Under the pieces are notes generated by a model. The model was not told the DNA's origin and did not search any database. It saw only the letters and a list, made by a program, of their open reading frames with translations. A stretch of 64,000 nucleotides of DNA from Tubiluchus corallicola (taxonomy: Eukaryota; Priapulida; Priapulimorpha; Priapulimorphida; Tubiluchidae), in NCBI GenBank assembly GCA_030141605.1, contig JAQGDQ010000131.1, positions 434,001 to 498,000 of the forward strand. Reading direction: 5' to 3'. The translations under genes and the position numbers were made by a program. Shown here piece after piece: positions 21,401 through 33,260 of the stretch. Each line of letters begins with the position of its first letter. The stretch's first letter is position 1.

Positions 21401-22502
21401 ATTCAAGAACAGATCTGCAAGACCAGTGCACTTGTTTATATATATTTAAAACTCGCTTGATTATTCAACATGGCCTGCAGGATTCAGAAACTTGTGTAAT
21501 GGGTATCATTTTATTATTCAGTGACTTCATTTTGTCTAGATTACAGACCACGCCAATTCTGCCATGTTGCACTTTTGTTCACCTACAATGCCTGAGATTG
21601 CCGTCAAGTCATTTATGGTAAGCTACACGTGCATCTTATCTATAAAACTGTCTGTTTGTAGTAATCAGTTCGGTCACGCTCCAGTGCTCAGCCTGAGCAG
21701 GGCGTAATTCTAGTTTAACCCTTCAATCCTTGTAAAACTTTTGCAGACAGATCTTTTTCAGTAGCTGGCCCCAGAGAATGGAACAAACTCTCACTCGACT
21801 TGCTTGTTTACTTTAGTGTTTTCGAACTAAATTCGCTAGTTTAAATTCACTGGGTTTTAACTGTGATTTGTTTAAATTTTAGTTAGAATGCTGATACTTT
21901 TATTTAATTGTTGTTAGGCACCATAGAATACTAATTGTATTTAACGTCATTTATAAATTTGTGTAATAATAATAATAATAATCAGTACCCTAAGAAAATA
22001 CAGTTTAGCTATTCATTATGTTTGTCATTGCTACAAATTTACCTAGTTAGTACTTATACTATTTGCATTTGTCTGGTCTTTTATTTAGCAGACCCTAACA
22101 GTAGGTTGTTAGTTAACTTGAAACTCTCATGCAAGTTGTCCAACTGTAAAAGTACTGTTATAGTAACTATTCTTTATAGTTTGTCTTTAAAATTGTAACA
22201 CATAATGGTTTGTATGATCACGCATGGAACCGTGAAACAGCTCGAATGCAAATGACAGATTACAATCGCCCAATGGCTTGAAGGTTTATACCAAACCGAG
22301 TGTACAGTACTGTGCTAATTTACTATGTACAAATTTACTATGCCAATTTTGTTTTTAATATTTGCAGACATGGTTTAAAAGCTACATTACCTTGTTCAAT
22401 CAACCGTGTGCTCGATGCGGTAAAATTCTCAGCGAGAACTTACCACCGACATGGCGTGATCTTCGAACAACAACTGCTTACCATGAAAAATGCAAACAGT
22501 AA
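15446..22502 (+). CDS. MED27: Mediator complex subunit 27, complete
   Basis: This is a subunit of the Mediator co-activator that links transcription factors to RNA polymerase II. There are seven exons: 15446-15639, 16453-16600, 17102-17232, 17859-17955, 20004-20156, 21540-21617 and 22368-22502. All have GT-AG introns and matching phases, giving 311 residues, the same length as human MED27. The start is the ATG at 15446 (MAEST). Landmarks include DPVQDRETLYNQLLNAYKWS, SLKRTATMSVNTAKR, VVVLRSLIIEWVVVKGY, YKVFQKITDHANSAMLHF and a C-terminal TWFKSYITLFNQPCARCGK with PPTWRDLR and H..C near the end. That last part is the Cys/His-containing MED27 C-terminal domain. A possible AATAAA signal lies at 22851-22856. 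The gene diverges from the caspase and converges on TFIIB. Confidence 0.95.
15780..16195 (-). repeat. Dispersed repeat R1, copy 1 (MED27 intron 1)
   Basis: This 0.4 kb block is repeated in the opposite orientation at 37425-37875. It starts with AACCGGACCCA and ends near CATCAATAGTTAGG. The minus-strand frame at 15856-16041 (THELLNVCS, SELKGTAPVFCA, FRNASASARLT, ACNSGEL) matches the plus-strand frame of the second copy. No terminal inverted repeat was established, so the type of element is unknown. Confidence 0.7.
17972..18472 (+). mobile_element. Mariner-like remnant with degenerate transposase, MED27 intron 4
   Basis: The ends are imperfect inverted repeats: left AAGGTGCCTCAAAAGTCACT and right the complement of AAGGTGTTTCAGAAGTCACT. 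This GGTGY.YCA.AAGTC type is found in Tc1/mariner relatives. Near 18215 a frame reads VLQQGAALPHY, matching the QQDGAPxHY region of mariner-type DDE transposases with the catalytic aspartate lost. The body is only about 500 bp, so it is internally deleted as well as frameshifted. Confidence 0.6.
18565..18830. repeat. Dispersed repeat fragment with TTCAGACTAGC end
   Basis: GTGTTCAGACTAGCGAGTTTTC at the left edge matches GTGCATTCAGACTAGCAAGTTTTC at about 63720-63743. A related, partly inverted CACTTGCAAGTTTGCAAG motif lies near 18790. This suggests a non-autonomous DNA element, but no target duplication could be defined. Confidence 0.4.
19003..19754. mobile_element. Second foldback-like element (inverted tandem-repeat arms), MED27 intron 4
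   Basis: The left arm (19021-19130) contains repeats of CTTGGGCAGTGGACA type. The right arm (19515-19740) contains about ten reverse-complement units (TGTCCACTGCCCAAG type). Inside these, a (CTAC/ACCT)n tract at 19175-19345 faces its complement at 19468-19505. Outside them, CTTAATCATGATT and a near-complementary GATTGCTTAAG extend the symmetry. The whole is therefore a nested inverted repeat of about 750 bp with no coding capacity. Frames over it are repeat translations. Confidence 0.7.
21661..21985 (+). mobile_element. LINE 3' end, MED27 intron 6
   Basis: A frame from about 21743 reads ADRSFSVAGPREWNKLSLDL. This is the conserved end of the non-LTR retrotransposon ORF2 in the CR1/L2/jockey-like groups (SFSVAGPxxWNxLP). 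The sequence then runs into an AT-rich 3' region and a terminal (AAT)n tail at 21964-21983. It is a 5'-truncated, dead insertion in the same orientation as the host gene. Confidence 0.6.
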
Positions 22503-24125
22503 TGAAATTACCGGAACGGTGACTTATAAACAGCATCATGTTGAATTGTTATATGTATATAAAACCATGAGGAAGTTGTACATTTCTGTAAATACAACGT
22601 ACATAAATTAAATGATTATTAATTCTTCAATCTCTGTGTGACAATTATTGTTTTTATTGAAATCATTTTAGTTATTTACAGCAGATAGCAAAACTTAATA
22701 GCAAATCTAGGTTAAAATTAGCTTAGTGCAATTTATTCTCGCCCCTTCTACATGTAAAAAACAAAACATGAACTAATCGCAGAGTCTGGCCTACTACAGA
22801 TTAAACATGCCAAAATTCACAGCGATAAGCTAAATGTAAACACAATATGTAATAAAGGTCTGCTGCATTGATACACATCTTTACAAATGTACTGGCGAAC
22901 AACATTTAGCTATATTGTCATAGTAAAATAATTGCTATTCTAGAGAGTAGTGTCATAATGAAGCAATGCAGGTTTAATAGTAATGCCCAGAGATATGTGG
23001 GCCCTCTATTGGAGTTTCAAGAATAGTACTACAGACTCACCGGAGTCCCATCTCTATGGGTATCCGCCAAAAACCCATAATTTTCAAACGCAAGATGCAG
23101 AGTTAACGTAATCGGGTCGTTTGTGAAACTGTCAGCATTTGTTAGGCATGAAACAAATTGTGTTTCACAAAACAATAATTAAGAAACAAGATTGGTTTTG
23201 CAGCTGCATCAGGTTGGGAAGCAGTGTAGATGTGCACCGCTACAAACTGCCAAAAAATATTGCAGATCCGCATCTGCGACTACGCAGATCTGGCGAATCT
23301 GTGGTCAGTGTAAAAATCCGTATATCGCATTAAAATCTACACAGATTTTACATGAGAATCTAAGCGGTGAACTTTCTGTAAACTACATATTTTTCCTCCT
23401 TAATTTAAATGCATTCAATAACTGTCATTTTCTACAGTTTGCTACGTACAAACTACCAAACTTAGCAACAAAGTGCTTTACACTGATCAGGATTACATTA
23501 CCTGTACTTCTCAAGTTCCATCAGAATGACGAATACTCTTTTTTGAACATCTCAACGAAAGAGGTAAATTCATGACATGAGGGACTTACTAAACTCACTA
23601 AAGTTTGTTAGTACATTTTCCACAGTGCATAATTGATATAGGGCCTCATCTTAGAAGAATAATGTTGATAATGAGCTAGGTTCCGGTACCGCCTCAACCA
23701 TATACATCACATAGGTCCTTTAGATCTCAGCATGCAGAGTGGCAAATTATATCAATCAGACCAAATGTGCCATCAAACTGTGCTGCTCGGACAAAGTATT
23801 CTCTGGAGCAGGAAGAACATGTTGCTACACAATATATTGTATGTTTACTTCTAGATTTTCAAATGCAAATTGAAGCAAAGCTGGTAGACATATCAATGAT
23901 ACCACATGGTCTAAAGAATGAACAAGCTGTAAATCAAGCTTCTTTTCCTAAATGTAGTATTATAACACTATATATACTAGTTATACACTTTATACATCCA
24001 TATTTACATGGTTTTATCATTTTTATATCAGAACACTTAAATAATAAAAACAGAATGATACCAGCTAGTGCCCAACTATTGTAGAACCATTAGGTCATCA
24101 AATTTGGCAATCACCAAAGTTTGTA
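22503..24125. other. Convergent 3' flanks of MED27 and TFIIB
   Basis: This should hold both 3' UTRs. The open frames at 23139-23575 and 23767-24084 were inspected. They show no family resemblance, no splice context and biased composition, so no gene is called. A possible MED27 poly(A) signal (AATAAA) is at 22851-22856. Confidence 0.4.
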
Positions 24126-27100
24126 TCACTGTGATGGCAAATGCTCGATAGCTGTGTGAAACTTGAAGCCTTCTGGAAAGAGGTCAACAGCTCGTGGGTA
24201 CAGCAGCTTGTACGACTGCTTGATGGTGACTTCGGCGACTCCAGCTGTGTCTCCAATTTCTGAAAAAAAGTATCTTTTTATTGTCTAACGCGATTGCTAA
24301 AATTCCTACACTTTTGTAGTTTTGTTCAGTTACTTTTTGGGTTTAGTGGATAGCTCCTAACCTACAACGATAGATTCCTAGAAAAGAACACAGAAAGAAC
24401 ATGATGGCTTGACAGTAAATAATAAACATTCATAGAAAACTTTCTCCTTGCAGTGTATAATTGGCTACAGCAAAGCACAAACATGAAAACTGGCTGACAG
24501 TCAGCCTGAGGAGTTCAGTAATCAAGCTTATTAGCTTTATACTTGTATAGCTCAAACATGGATAAATGTTGGTTACTAACTTAAAAAATCTGCAGCTTTT
24601 GCATTCTAAACCCCTACCTCAAGCTTTAAACAGCAGACCGCAGTTTTTTACATTTGATGTCAGGGTGGTGCTTATAGACTATTATAATGAGAAGTGATCA
24701 TAGGTTAAAAGGTAAAGGCACCAGCAAGAATTCAATAACTTGAAACATGTATAAGCCAGTTTAGCTAAACGTCATGACAAGGACATAGTTCAGACGGCAG
24801 CTTACAATTTTCTAGTTAAGTAGTTTCAGAAATTACAGCAAATCTGTTTACAATATTAAAACCTAAAAACAAGCCTTGCCTTTTTGCGTCCTTTTATCTT
24901 CAGAGGCTTGAGATGCCATGTAAATTGCAGCAGCAGCAACAGATATAGGACTCCGGCTATAAACAAAATGTTAATTATAACTTGAGTATATTTAAATAAT
25001 TGCAGTTCTATGGGAAAAGGAAACAGTCGTGCATCGGTCAGAATTTAGACCCTCATTATTATTTCAACTTATTTTATTGTGATTTAAGGCAACTGATTAC
25101 AATGCAAGTCATTTTTAAATATAATGAAAAAGATAACTGCTGTATATCTGAAATAAATTCAGTTTCCCTGAGACCTTCAATAACTGTATGTATGCCATAA
25201 AGCATGGAAAGACTAGTATATAAACCTGGCTGCGGGAGTTTTTGTCAATCAAGTCACACCCGAAAATATAAAAAAAACAATGGGTAAAACTAGTGTACAG
25301 AAATTTCAAAATGATTTAAAATTTTTACGATAAGAACTAGGCTGCTTACCCTGGGACTAGATCAAACTCAACGGCCCTTTTGGCGACACATGTCGCAGCA
25401 CGCTGAACCGAAGTTGGAAGTTGCAGCAGTGAACAAAATCGAGACTAAAACAACAAACAAATAGATAACAATCATTTCAAAACAGATCGCAAAATTATCA
25501 AAAGAAGATTTCATATTATTATGTCCAAGATGTAGCAAGTGTAAAAAAGACATACCAAATAATAATAATATGTTAGCAATTCAATTAATTACTTATTATT
25601 CATTTTAAGTAAGACACTCTACTAAATTTTATTTATACAAATGTGCTGCCATGTACAAATTCCACAAAGAAATAATAAAAAATTTCGACGCAATAACACC
25701 AACCATAAAATCACTGGTAGTTATGAGATCAACGTTAGTTTCCAAGGCTTTCAGGATCAACTTAAAACACCGACCGATTTCCTTCTTTGATACTTTAGAC
25801 ACTGCACAGATTTCTGAAAGAACACAGTAATTATAACAGTTTGTTCAATCTGCTATTATCAGGGGCTGGTAAGTTTAGGAAATCTATTACTCGAGCATGT
25901 TTGCAAGCTATAACATATGTGCATATATCTAGACAAGGCACAAAATTTTATACCAGTCAGACCAACAAATGTGGAACAGTTTGGTAACTTGTAAATTTCG
26001 GTTACAGCACTTCATTCACTATTCAATAAAACTAAAACTCACATATTACTGCATTTTTAGAGCACCATTTGCAAAACACAAGTTCATGGCATTCAATGAT
26101 GTCTTTTACAGTTGGTGGATACATTGGTTTTTTAGACAAGTAAAAATGGTTGATAAATTGACAAAACTGAAACATTGAACTACCTTTAAATGTGCGAGGA
26201 ACACCCTCCTGTCGACAAGCGATGTACAAACATGCAGATGCAATTGCATCATTAGCCCGTCCTTTAAGTGACTTACTATCATGAACTTGTTTAAACAATG
26301 TGTTGGCTCTGTCCTAAAATTAAACAAAATGCTTAAAAATAAAACAAAACAATTATCAGCTTGGTGATTTTACACAGCATAGTGCTTTTTTAGCAAAAAA
26401 TTAATATATAATGCAGAAAACTTCAGATATTATAGCTAAAAAATCAAGCTCTAAAGACTGATTGACTGAAGATATCACAATCATGTACGTTACATGCACA
26501 TTCAGTAGCTAAAATAAGCATCAGATTTTAATGAACTGAAATCACTTATGAATAAGCAATTAACATTTAAGAATAAGCAAGCAAAGAGTGCAACTCTAAT
26601 ATACATAAATACTATACTCCAATGCCTATCACATGATTGCTACTTTATGACATCAAGGACTTTGCAAGTTCCGGCCAACAATTTAAAGGGGTGTTCACTC
26701 AGTTTATGCAAATCTTTTATTACTATACTTTGCTCAGACAAAGAACTCTTTGATGGCTATAGCAATTCACATTAGATATGAACAACTTAGACAGAATACA
26801 AATATGCCTGCTAACATATACATTAAACTATTCCCCAAAGCACACACTATATTTAAGTCTAACACCATTGTTTACACAAAAAATTAATACTCCTTCAACT
26901 AAAAAACATTAATAATAATGATAATAGTGTATACAGGTATAAAACAAAAAAAACAATAGTTGAGTGGTTAAGCTATGTGTATGACAACCAGTGGATGGTT
27001 AAAAACTGGTTCTCAGAGATTTCATTTCCCATACTGACCCAGATAATTCTGTTAGTGAGTTATAGCTAAATAAGGTTAAGATACCAGCTAGAAATGTTTG

Positions 27101-30100
27101 CTCAGTATCTAGCCTTAAAGGATTACAATTGACATTAAATTAGGTTCTTTTCCCCCCCACAACCATCAACATTAGCAGGACTTATTTTAAGTGCTGAATA
27201 TAGGTTTATAGTGTGTTAAGCTACACAAAAAAGTACATTAGCAGACATACCACGATTGTTCGAGGCAGATTAATTCTATCAGACATGTTATTTATTTCTC
27301 GGAATGCCGCAAGTAGCGCTCGGTCAGAACTATTCATCTGAAAAAAAGTGAAAAGAAATTTACAGTAACTATACAGCTGAGCTTAATTAAAATATGCAAA
27401 TTTCACTTTCATTACCAAAATATTCATTATACTTTTGAAAAAAGGGGAAAACTTTCTAATTTTTTTAAGTGCAGGCCAATATAATCTTAAGATTATTATA
27501 ATGATGGTACAAACCACAAATCATTAATAATAACTTTGACATTAAGATTGTAATAACTAATTAATCACCCAATTAAAATTAATGAAAATATAAAAAAATA
27601 ATTTAATTAGTTAGAATCACTCAAATGAGTGACCTAACATGGGAAATACTGAACATTGCTGGACACTTATAAAGGATGAACTTTGGACAGCTTTGACCAC
27701 TGATGTATATCATGGACCTAGTGGTTTAAAGTGGCTGCTTTGTAAGCAGAATGTCTCTACTTTAACCCTAGGCTGTAGTCCAACTATTTCATAGTTTCTG
27801 TCTTTTAAGTAGGGTGTCAATATGAACTAGCTGTGGGTTCGAGCCATCATTTAGTTTCTAAGTAAATAATGAATTTATGGAATTGCACTTTACAAAAATT
27901 TTTACTTTTATGGAATTAACCAAAATCACTGATATGTAATCCTAAGTGCAAGCTTTAGAAATTAGTGGTTACTAAATTTTCACAAGAATAAAGAGCCATG
28001 ACAGCAAATATCACAACAGTACTGCAGTGCGCCATTACACTTCTAAGACTGCAGTGTTCTATATGCTAATTTGCAGTTTAGAATTACAGTATTGCAGCAC
28101 TCTAAATTGCAGATGAGTACGGCGGTGACATACAGTGTGTCATGAACGCTTGAATGCCATCATTACACATTCATACTTACATTTCGTCTATTGGTTTGGT
28201 AGCGAGGCAATCCATTATCGTCGAAACCGGATGACCCAGTCGGCTTTCCTATCACAGTTGATAAATCACTGCCACTTAGAAGTGGATTCTGAAATTCAAT
28301 AAAATATTTTCTTCTGATTAATTACAATGTCTATCACTAGGTGGCAACACGAATTACATATACAGCATCTGCTGTTATGGAATAACAGAAATGACATACA
28401 TCAAAATAATTAACGTTACAGTGCAACAAGACTCAATTAAGTGTACAGTTATGATATACCAAACTCGTCTGTGTCACAAGTAACTTTACAAAAAGGATCA
28501 GCAAAAGCTCTTAAAGTCTACACAATTAAAAGGCAGGTTTCCAAATGACTTTCCCAACTTGTTTTCTATATTTTATATACACCACACAGAGCTTTATATA
28601 CATAGTAAAATCAATCAGTCATGTTTTACAAAAAATTATCAAGAATGTTTTTAGGCTTTAGCACACTTACCTCGGCTGCTCCAACACGATTGGGATCTGT
28701 ATTAGATTTGTCGTTGCTGAAGGTTCTCCACTCTGATCCAACATCGATGACTCTAAAAGCAATTTTAATTAAACATGTTGTAAGCAAATAAATCGCAAAA
28801 TTTAAAACAATGTAATTAGATTTAGACAAAGAAAAAAGTACCTCAAGTGATTGCAAAACAACACACCTAATTCCAAAAAAGATTTATGTCAAAAAAAGTT
28901 AATTTTTGGGTCACAGTCACTGCCAGTACACTATTTTCATTGCCAAATGACTAAACTTATTACTGGAAAATATAAAATACTACTAACTACTTATGATTTA
29001 CGAGGCACTTGAATGGTTTACTATAGTATATAGCAGTATTAAATGCACATATTTAAGGAAACTGTGATTATTAACTGCCTGTGTGGTGTGTTAGTGTAAA
29101 TATAAGCAGATTTCTAAGCATATGCTTGCTAGAGCACCTGAAGATTTAAACTTCTATCAAACATTCAATTCTTTAACACTTCATATAGCTTACATAAAAT
29201 CTTATCAAAATTTCAAAACGAGCTATCTTTTTAGTGCGGACCGTAAAGAGTAAGAAAATATCAGTACTATCGTTATCAGTGCCATCATGGTATATAGTTG
29301 TGCTGACAAACTCACCTGTCGCCAACAACAAGGCCACACTCAGAACACACCATATCACCAGCTCGGTAGTCTTCTATCAGAATAGCACTTGGATGGTGTG
29401 GGCAAGTGACCCGAGCCAATGCACTAAATGTACAATAATAATGGTAAACAAACAAGCAGGATAACAAAATGATCACTAAGCATCTTGGCTTCTAGGAAAG
29501 TAGAGTTAAACTCTTCCTGCAGAGTTCAAGGCTGAATGGTAAAAGCCAACGAATTCCTAGAGTTAGGGCAATAGGTTACAAATCCTCTCTTGAGAATTGA
29601 TTCAGCTGATTAAGATCTAGGAATCCAGACTAAAAATTTGGATGAGAAACTTTTTGTTTCGCCTTGGAGTCACTTCCAGTATTAATGCTTTTATTGTTTT
29701 CGACGGTTTGTAGCATGAGTGCTTAAGGTAAAAAGCTACAACTGTCGTACACATAGAGAACACTTTGTGGTATTAAAAATCTTAGCTTTTGTAAAGTGTA
29801 TGATAGATGTTTTAATGAAAGACACTTTAAAATACAAGCCACTATCTGATACAATGTCAACAATGCTCAGAAGTCATTGAAAAACGAAAGTAATGGTTAT
29901 TGTAGTGGCACTACTTTCATGCAGTAGTTATATTTGACTACTTTTTCAAAATGCAGCCACCAGTTTTTGTAGATTCAAGTAATTATATTTTTAGCGATGC
30001 ACTCTTAACAACCCATTGTGTATGTATCTGTGCTTTGTATTAATTACGTGCAATGGAAAAATATAAACAAATTGGTGCACGGACAATTTAGGTAATCCTC

Positions 30101-33023
30101 TCTCTGTTTGTTCTCTCTCTCTCTCAGCTTCACTCTGCCATATTTGCCACATATGTTCACATAATGCCACATTCTGCTCACATTGCCACATTCTCTCACA
30201 TATTACTCTATGCTGCTCTGCCACATTTATCTGCATCTGCACTGGTGGTTTACATATTTTTATTATTTCTATTTCTCCTCTCTCTGTTTGAATGAAAACA
30301 CCTAGTGGTATGAAACATGATAATCGGCATGAGTTTGCTGAGTCCATCAAAGAAGATAATAGCCGCAAAATTGTAACATAGTGCTGAAAGACTGCGCTTA
30401 TGACAATGCCACATGTGCGCAGAAGGTACGAAATGGTGGAGCTGAAATAGTCTTATGTAAGAAATTGTTTATGGGTATGTTGTGGCTTGATACAATAGTA
30501 AACGAAATTCATAACTTCATGGATATTGAAATGAAATGCTATCATTAAAACACCTAGTCGCCGTCCATATGCAAACCATTGACAGTAGGTCGTAAAAAAT
30601 CATTTTCCCATGTTATGTAGAGCCACTCTTTAAATCACTGTGTACATGTGTCTTAGTACTGTTTTCAACAATACCCCTTGTGAGTGCGTTTTAAAAAGGA
30701 ACCCCTAAACTGCAAACTAGCCAATAAATTGTGCCAATGCTACAATATAATGTAACAGTACTATAATGTAATAACCAATAGGCCAAGACATAAATTAGAC
30801 AGTATGCCCATTATAGGGCGCTATTACACTTTCGCACCGCCTAGCTTTTTATAGGTTATTACTCGTTTTTAGGCTCGTAAGTCATCATTCTATTATTCTT
30901 ACGTCATCAGTGAATGTTTCCGCTAATCTAATTGTAATTTAATAATATATTTAGGTATAATTACCAATAATTACGCTGTATTCACAGTTCTACACCTATA
31001 CAGGGCGTATCGCCATCTTGTTTGTGTGTGTAGTCACGTGACAAATTTCGTACTAGTTTATGCATTATCAGGGCCTAACTTAAAAGGCACGTGACACACT
31101 TTCATCTTCACCGCATTTACGAAATAAAGAAAAAACCTTTACTTTTTTATAATCTAATAGTAATAATACTACAGTAATAAATAAAATTAATGATAAATAA
31201 CTGTAGTGGGCTAAAATAATTTCCCGCGGTACGATACAAACTCACGTGGCTGCAACCCTAATAATCATAAATTATGCGAAGAAACTAAAAATACAGGTTA
31301 AGGGCCACACACGTCACTGCGCGAGAGCGATTGCGCATCAGTGGTGTAAACACGGTTATTCACGTGCAGCTTTTAATGGCGGCGGTAGGTAAGTAATGCA
31401 TGATTTTAATCTGATTTTAATCTGGACTTATAAAGCGTAAGAAGCAATAATATTATGGGAATATGGTGTATATTACGCCTGTTGGTCTGCTTTCTGGCCT
31501 GCAGGCATGAAAACAACCAATAGGCCAGGAAAAGCTAGGCGGTGCGAAAGTGTAATAGCGCCAAACGCGGTACCATGATAACCATGATCATGAACTGCTG
31601 TGTTAGTTTCATGACGTCATATGATGTAAAGCCCATTTTTCGTGACATCATGCTTTTAAGCAGTACTGTAACACCTATGCAAATGTGCTTGACGCGCATG
31701 GGAGGACGCCTACCATTGCACAAACTGAGGTTAGTTTATGACGTAAGCAATAGCTGTGTTCGGTTGCCGTTAATTAACTTTCTAAGCTAATTATTCAAAT
31801 ATAAAGAACAATTGCTAACTTTTATAAGCAAGAAAATGTATGTTTGGACAGTAAATTAAAATGAGATTGAGTCTAAACAATGGTCCGGTCTTCCTTTAAG
31901 TAAATGGCCCCATCAACCAAAAGAAAACTGTAGAATAACTTATACAACAACATCATCATTACATTAAAAAGAGTATAGCTGTTGGGAGCCGAGTGGACCA
32001 CTGCGCCAAGTAGACCACTTGATGCGCTAAAAGTAGTGTCCTACATGGCAGCCCAAGTAGGACACTAGCGATAAATGTAGGTGTTAGATGTAGGATTGTT
32101 TAGCTGTAGACTTAAATATTAAGTGAGAATATTCCAGTGTTTATGAACTTTTGTCAAGTTTTGCCTTTTGTCAAGTTTTGGTTTATTGTGTTACTAGTAA
32201 TAACTTTTTTGAGTCCCAACCAAAATGTTATTTTGTAATATTGTTGTAGCTTAGCCTGTTATTTACTTTGCTCGTATTTATTATTGTTTCCATAGTCATA
32301 TTTATTTTGTATTGCATTCCGTGAAAGTGCATTGCTAATTCAGTCAAATATTTTGCTACTTGAATTGCATAAACATGTTTATAAAAATGCAGCTGATAAA
32401 TTTTTCTAACATTAATTCCAAATCCTCAGTGTGGATGAAAAATATTGGTTTGTTATAGCGATGTTGCCCTATGAACAAACTGACATTTTCAAAACAAAAC
32501 GAAAATTGATTTTGAACTGAAATAGCAATCACTGTGTGTATGTATGAGTGGGCATAAACTGATCGCTTCAAAGGCAAGGTAGCCATCAAAACATTTTTTG
32601 CTGAGCTAATTAAGTCCAACCTCTCGACCTCCTCGCGGTGCTTCTACCAGCTCAGAATAAAATTCTTTTATTTTATTAGATGTATAATATTAATAAATTA
32701 TTCAACGTGTACTAACGTTTTTAATTATTATTATTACATAAACAAGCACAACGGACGGTGTCAGTACACTTAACGACTCAATTCGCGAACTGTCTCTAGT
32801 GCCCTACTTGGGCAGCCCAAGTAGACCGCGGTCTACTTGGGCTAGCCCAAGTAGACCAATTGGTCTACTTGGCGCAGTGGTCCACTCGGCTCCCAACATA
32901 GCTATATAAAGAAGTTAGTGAATTTTTAATTAACTAAATAAACTTTGATCTTCGCATCTTAAGTGTTTTAAATGTTACATTTGTTTACAGCTAAGAAAAG
33001 TACCACCTCGCGGGCGCAGACAT
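24126..33023 (-). CDS. GTF2B: Transcription initiation factor IIB (TFIIB)
   Basis: This general RNA polymerase II factor bridges TBP-bound promoter DNA and polymerase. Exons in transcript order: 33007-33023 (probable), 29316-29423, 28671-28752, 28181-28288, 27251-27337, 26184-26313, 25704-25813, 25350-25444, 24880-24956 and 24126-24259, giving 315 residues (human has 316). The zinc ribbon is C..H...C..C in [11 protein letters not shown] and [13 protein letters not shown]. The B-reader follows ([15 protein letters not shown]), then two cyclin-like repeats ([13 protein letters not shown] to [18 protein letters not shown] to LYPRA). Exons 2-10 are certain. Exon 1 (MSAPA) is chosen because its phase and length fit, but it implies a 3.6 kb first intron and a weak GTGGTA donor. 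The intron after exon 9 uses a GC donor. Confidence 0.93.
27711..27860 (+). repeat. Possible tRNA-derived SINE fragment
   Basis: In the TFIIB intron between exons 28181-28288 and 27251-27337, a TAGTGGTTTAAAGTGGCTGC stretch resembles a polymerase III A box. A GGGTTCGAGCC box downstream resembles a B box. The spacing is too large for a tRNA, so a degenerate SINE is the best guess. Confidence 0.3.
29424..30816. other. TFIIB first intron or upstream region, left part
   Basis: No gene was seen. A (CT)n-rich stretch at 30097-30125, the direct repeat CCTCTCTCTGTTTG (30097 and 30276) and GCCACAT-type short repeats (30140-30235) account for the long minus-strand frame at 29991-30368. That frame is not considered real. 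Confidence 0.4.
30817..31562. mobile_element. Non-autonomous DNA element with perfect 33-bp TIRs
   Basis: The 33 bp from 30817 (beginning GGCGCTATTACACTTTCGCA) are perfectly repeated in reverse complement at 31530-31562. The 746-bp element has no transposase. Its interior is unusually CpG-rich for this window (about 31000-31400). It carries GCCATCTTG, CACGTG and AATGGCGGCGG motifs and a consensus donor (GTAG|GTAAGT) at 31388. No target-site duplication was recognised, so the superfamily is open. It lies upstream of TFIIB exon 2. Confidence 0.75.
31981..32897. mobile_element. Non-autonomous DNA element with 37-bp TIRs and palindromes
   Basis: The ends match perfectly over 37 bp in inverted orientation, beginning GTTGGGAGCCGAGTGGACCA. 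They are flanked by ATAGCT on each side, a possible 6-bp target duplication. Next to the right end are two perfect palindromes built on CCAAGTAGACC: 28 bp at 32815-32842 and 26 bp at 32847-32872. Near the left end, GTGTCCTAC...GTAGGACAC forms another hairpin. There is no coding frame. It ends about 110 bp from the proposed TFIIB exon 1. Confidence 0.8.
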
Positions 33024-33260
33024 CTTGATAACTGGGAACTAGGATGGGAAGTGGGAATCTCAAAATCACAAAGGCAAGTACTTTTAAATTTCGCAAACGT
33101 TAATAGAAGTTTTAAAAAAATAAGTAGACGCATATTATATTTAGGATTTAAAATTTTTTATGTTGCATTAGTGCTTTTACACTAGTTTTATAATTAAAAT
33201 ATCATGTAGTGCCATCTTCCAACGGCTCTCGTTATTCGTCACTGCTGACTAGGAAAAACT
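33024..33260. promoter_or_regulatory. Probable bidirectional promoter, TFIIB/ATP13A1
   Basis: The proposed TFIIB start codon (33021-33023, minus) and the ATP13A1 start codon (33261, plus) are 237 bp apart and diverge. A GCCATCTT motif at 33211-33218, the reverse complement of AAGATGGC, matches the core of YY1-type sites often found near starts of housekeeping genes. The call depends on TFIIB exon 1 being correct. Confidence 0.4.

Noticed and set aside
23139-24084. Two open frames of 105-127 codons in the MED27-TFIIB interval
   Set aside because: No family resemblance, no splice context, unremarkable composition for AT-rich DNA; most likely 3' UTR or intergenic.
29991-30368. 125-codon minus-strand frame with MWQCEQN-type repeats
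   Set aside because: It covers short tandem repeats (GCCACAT) and a CT run inside the TFIIB first intron or upstream region; the peptide periodicity follows the DNA repeat.
31376-33058. Possible plus-strand upstream exons of ATP13A1 (MAAV at 31376-31388, then 32994-33058)
   Set aside because: Joined in phase they stop after 16 codons, and ATP13A1 already has a good start at 33261. At most they are non-coding 5' exons.
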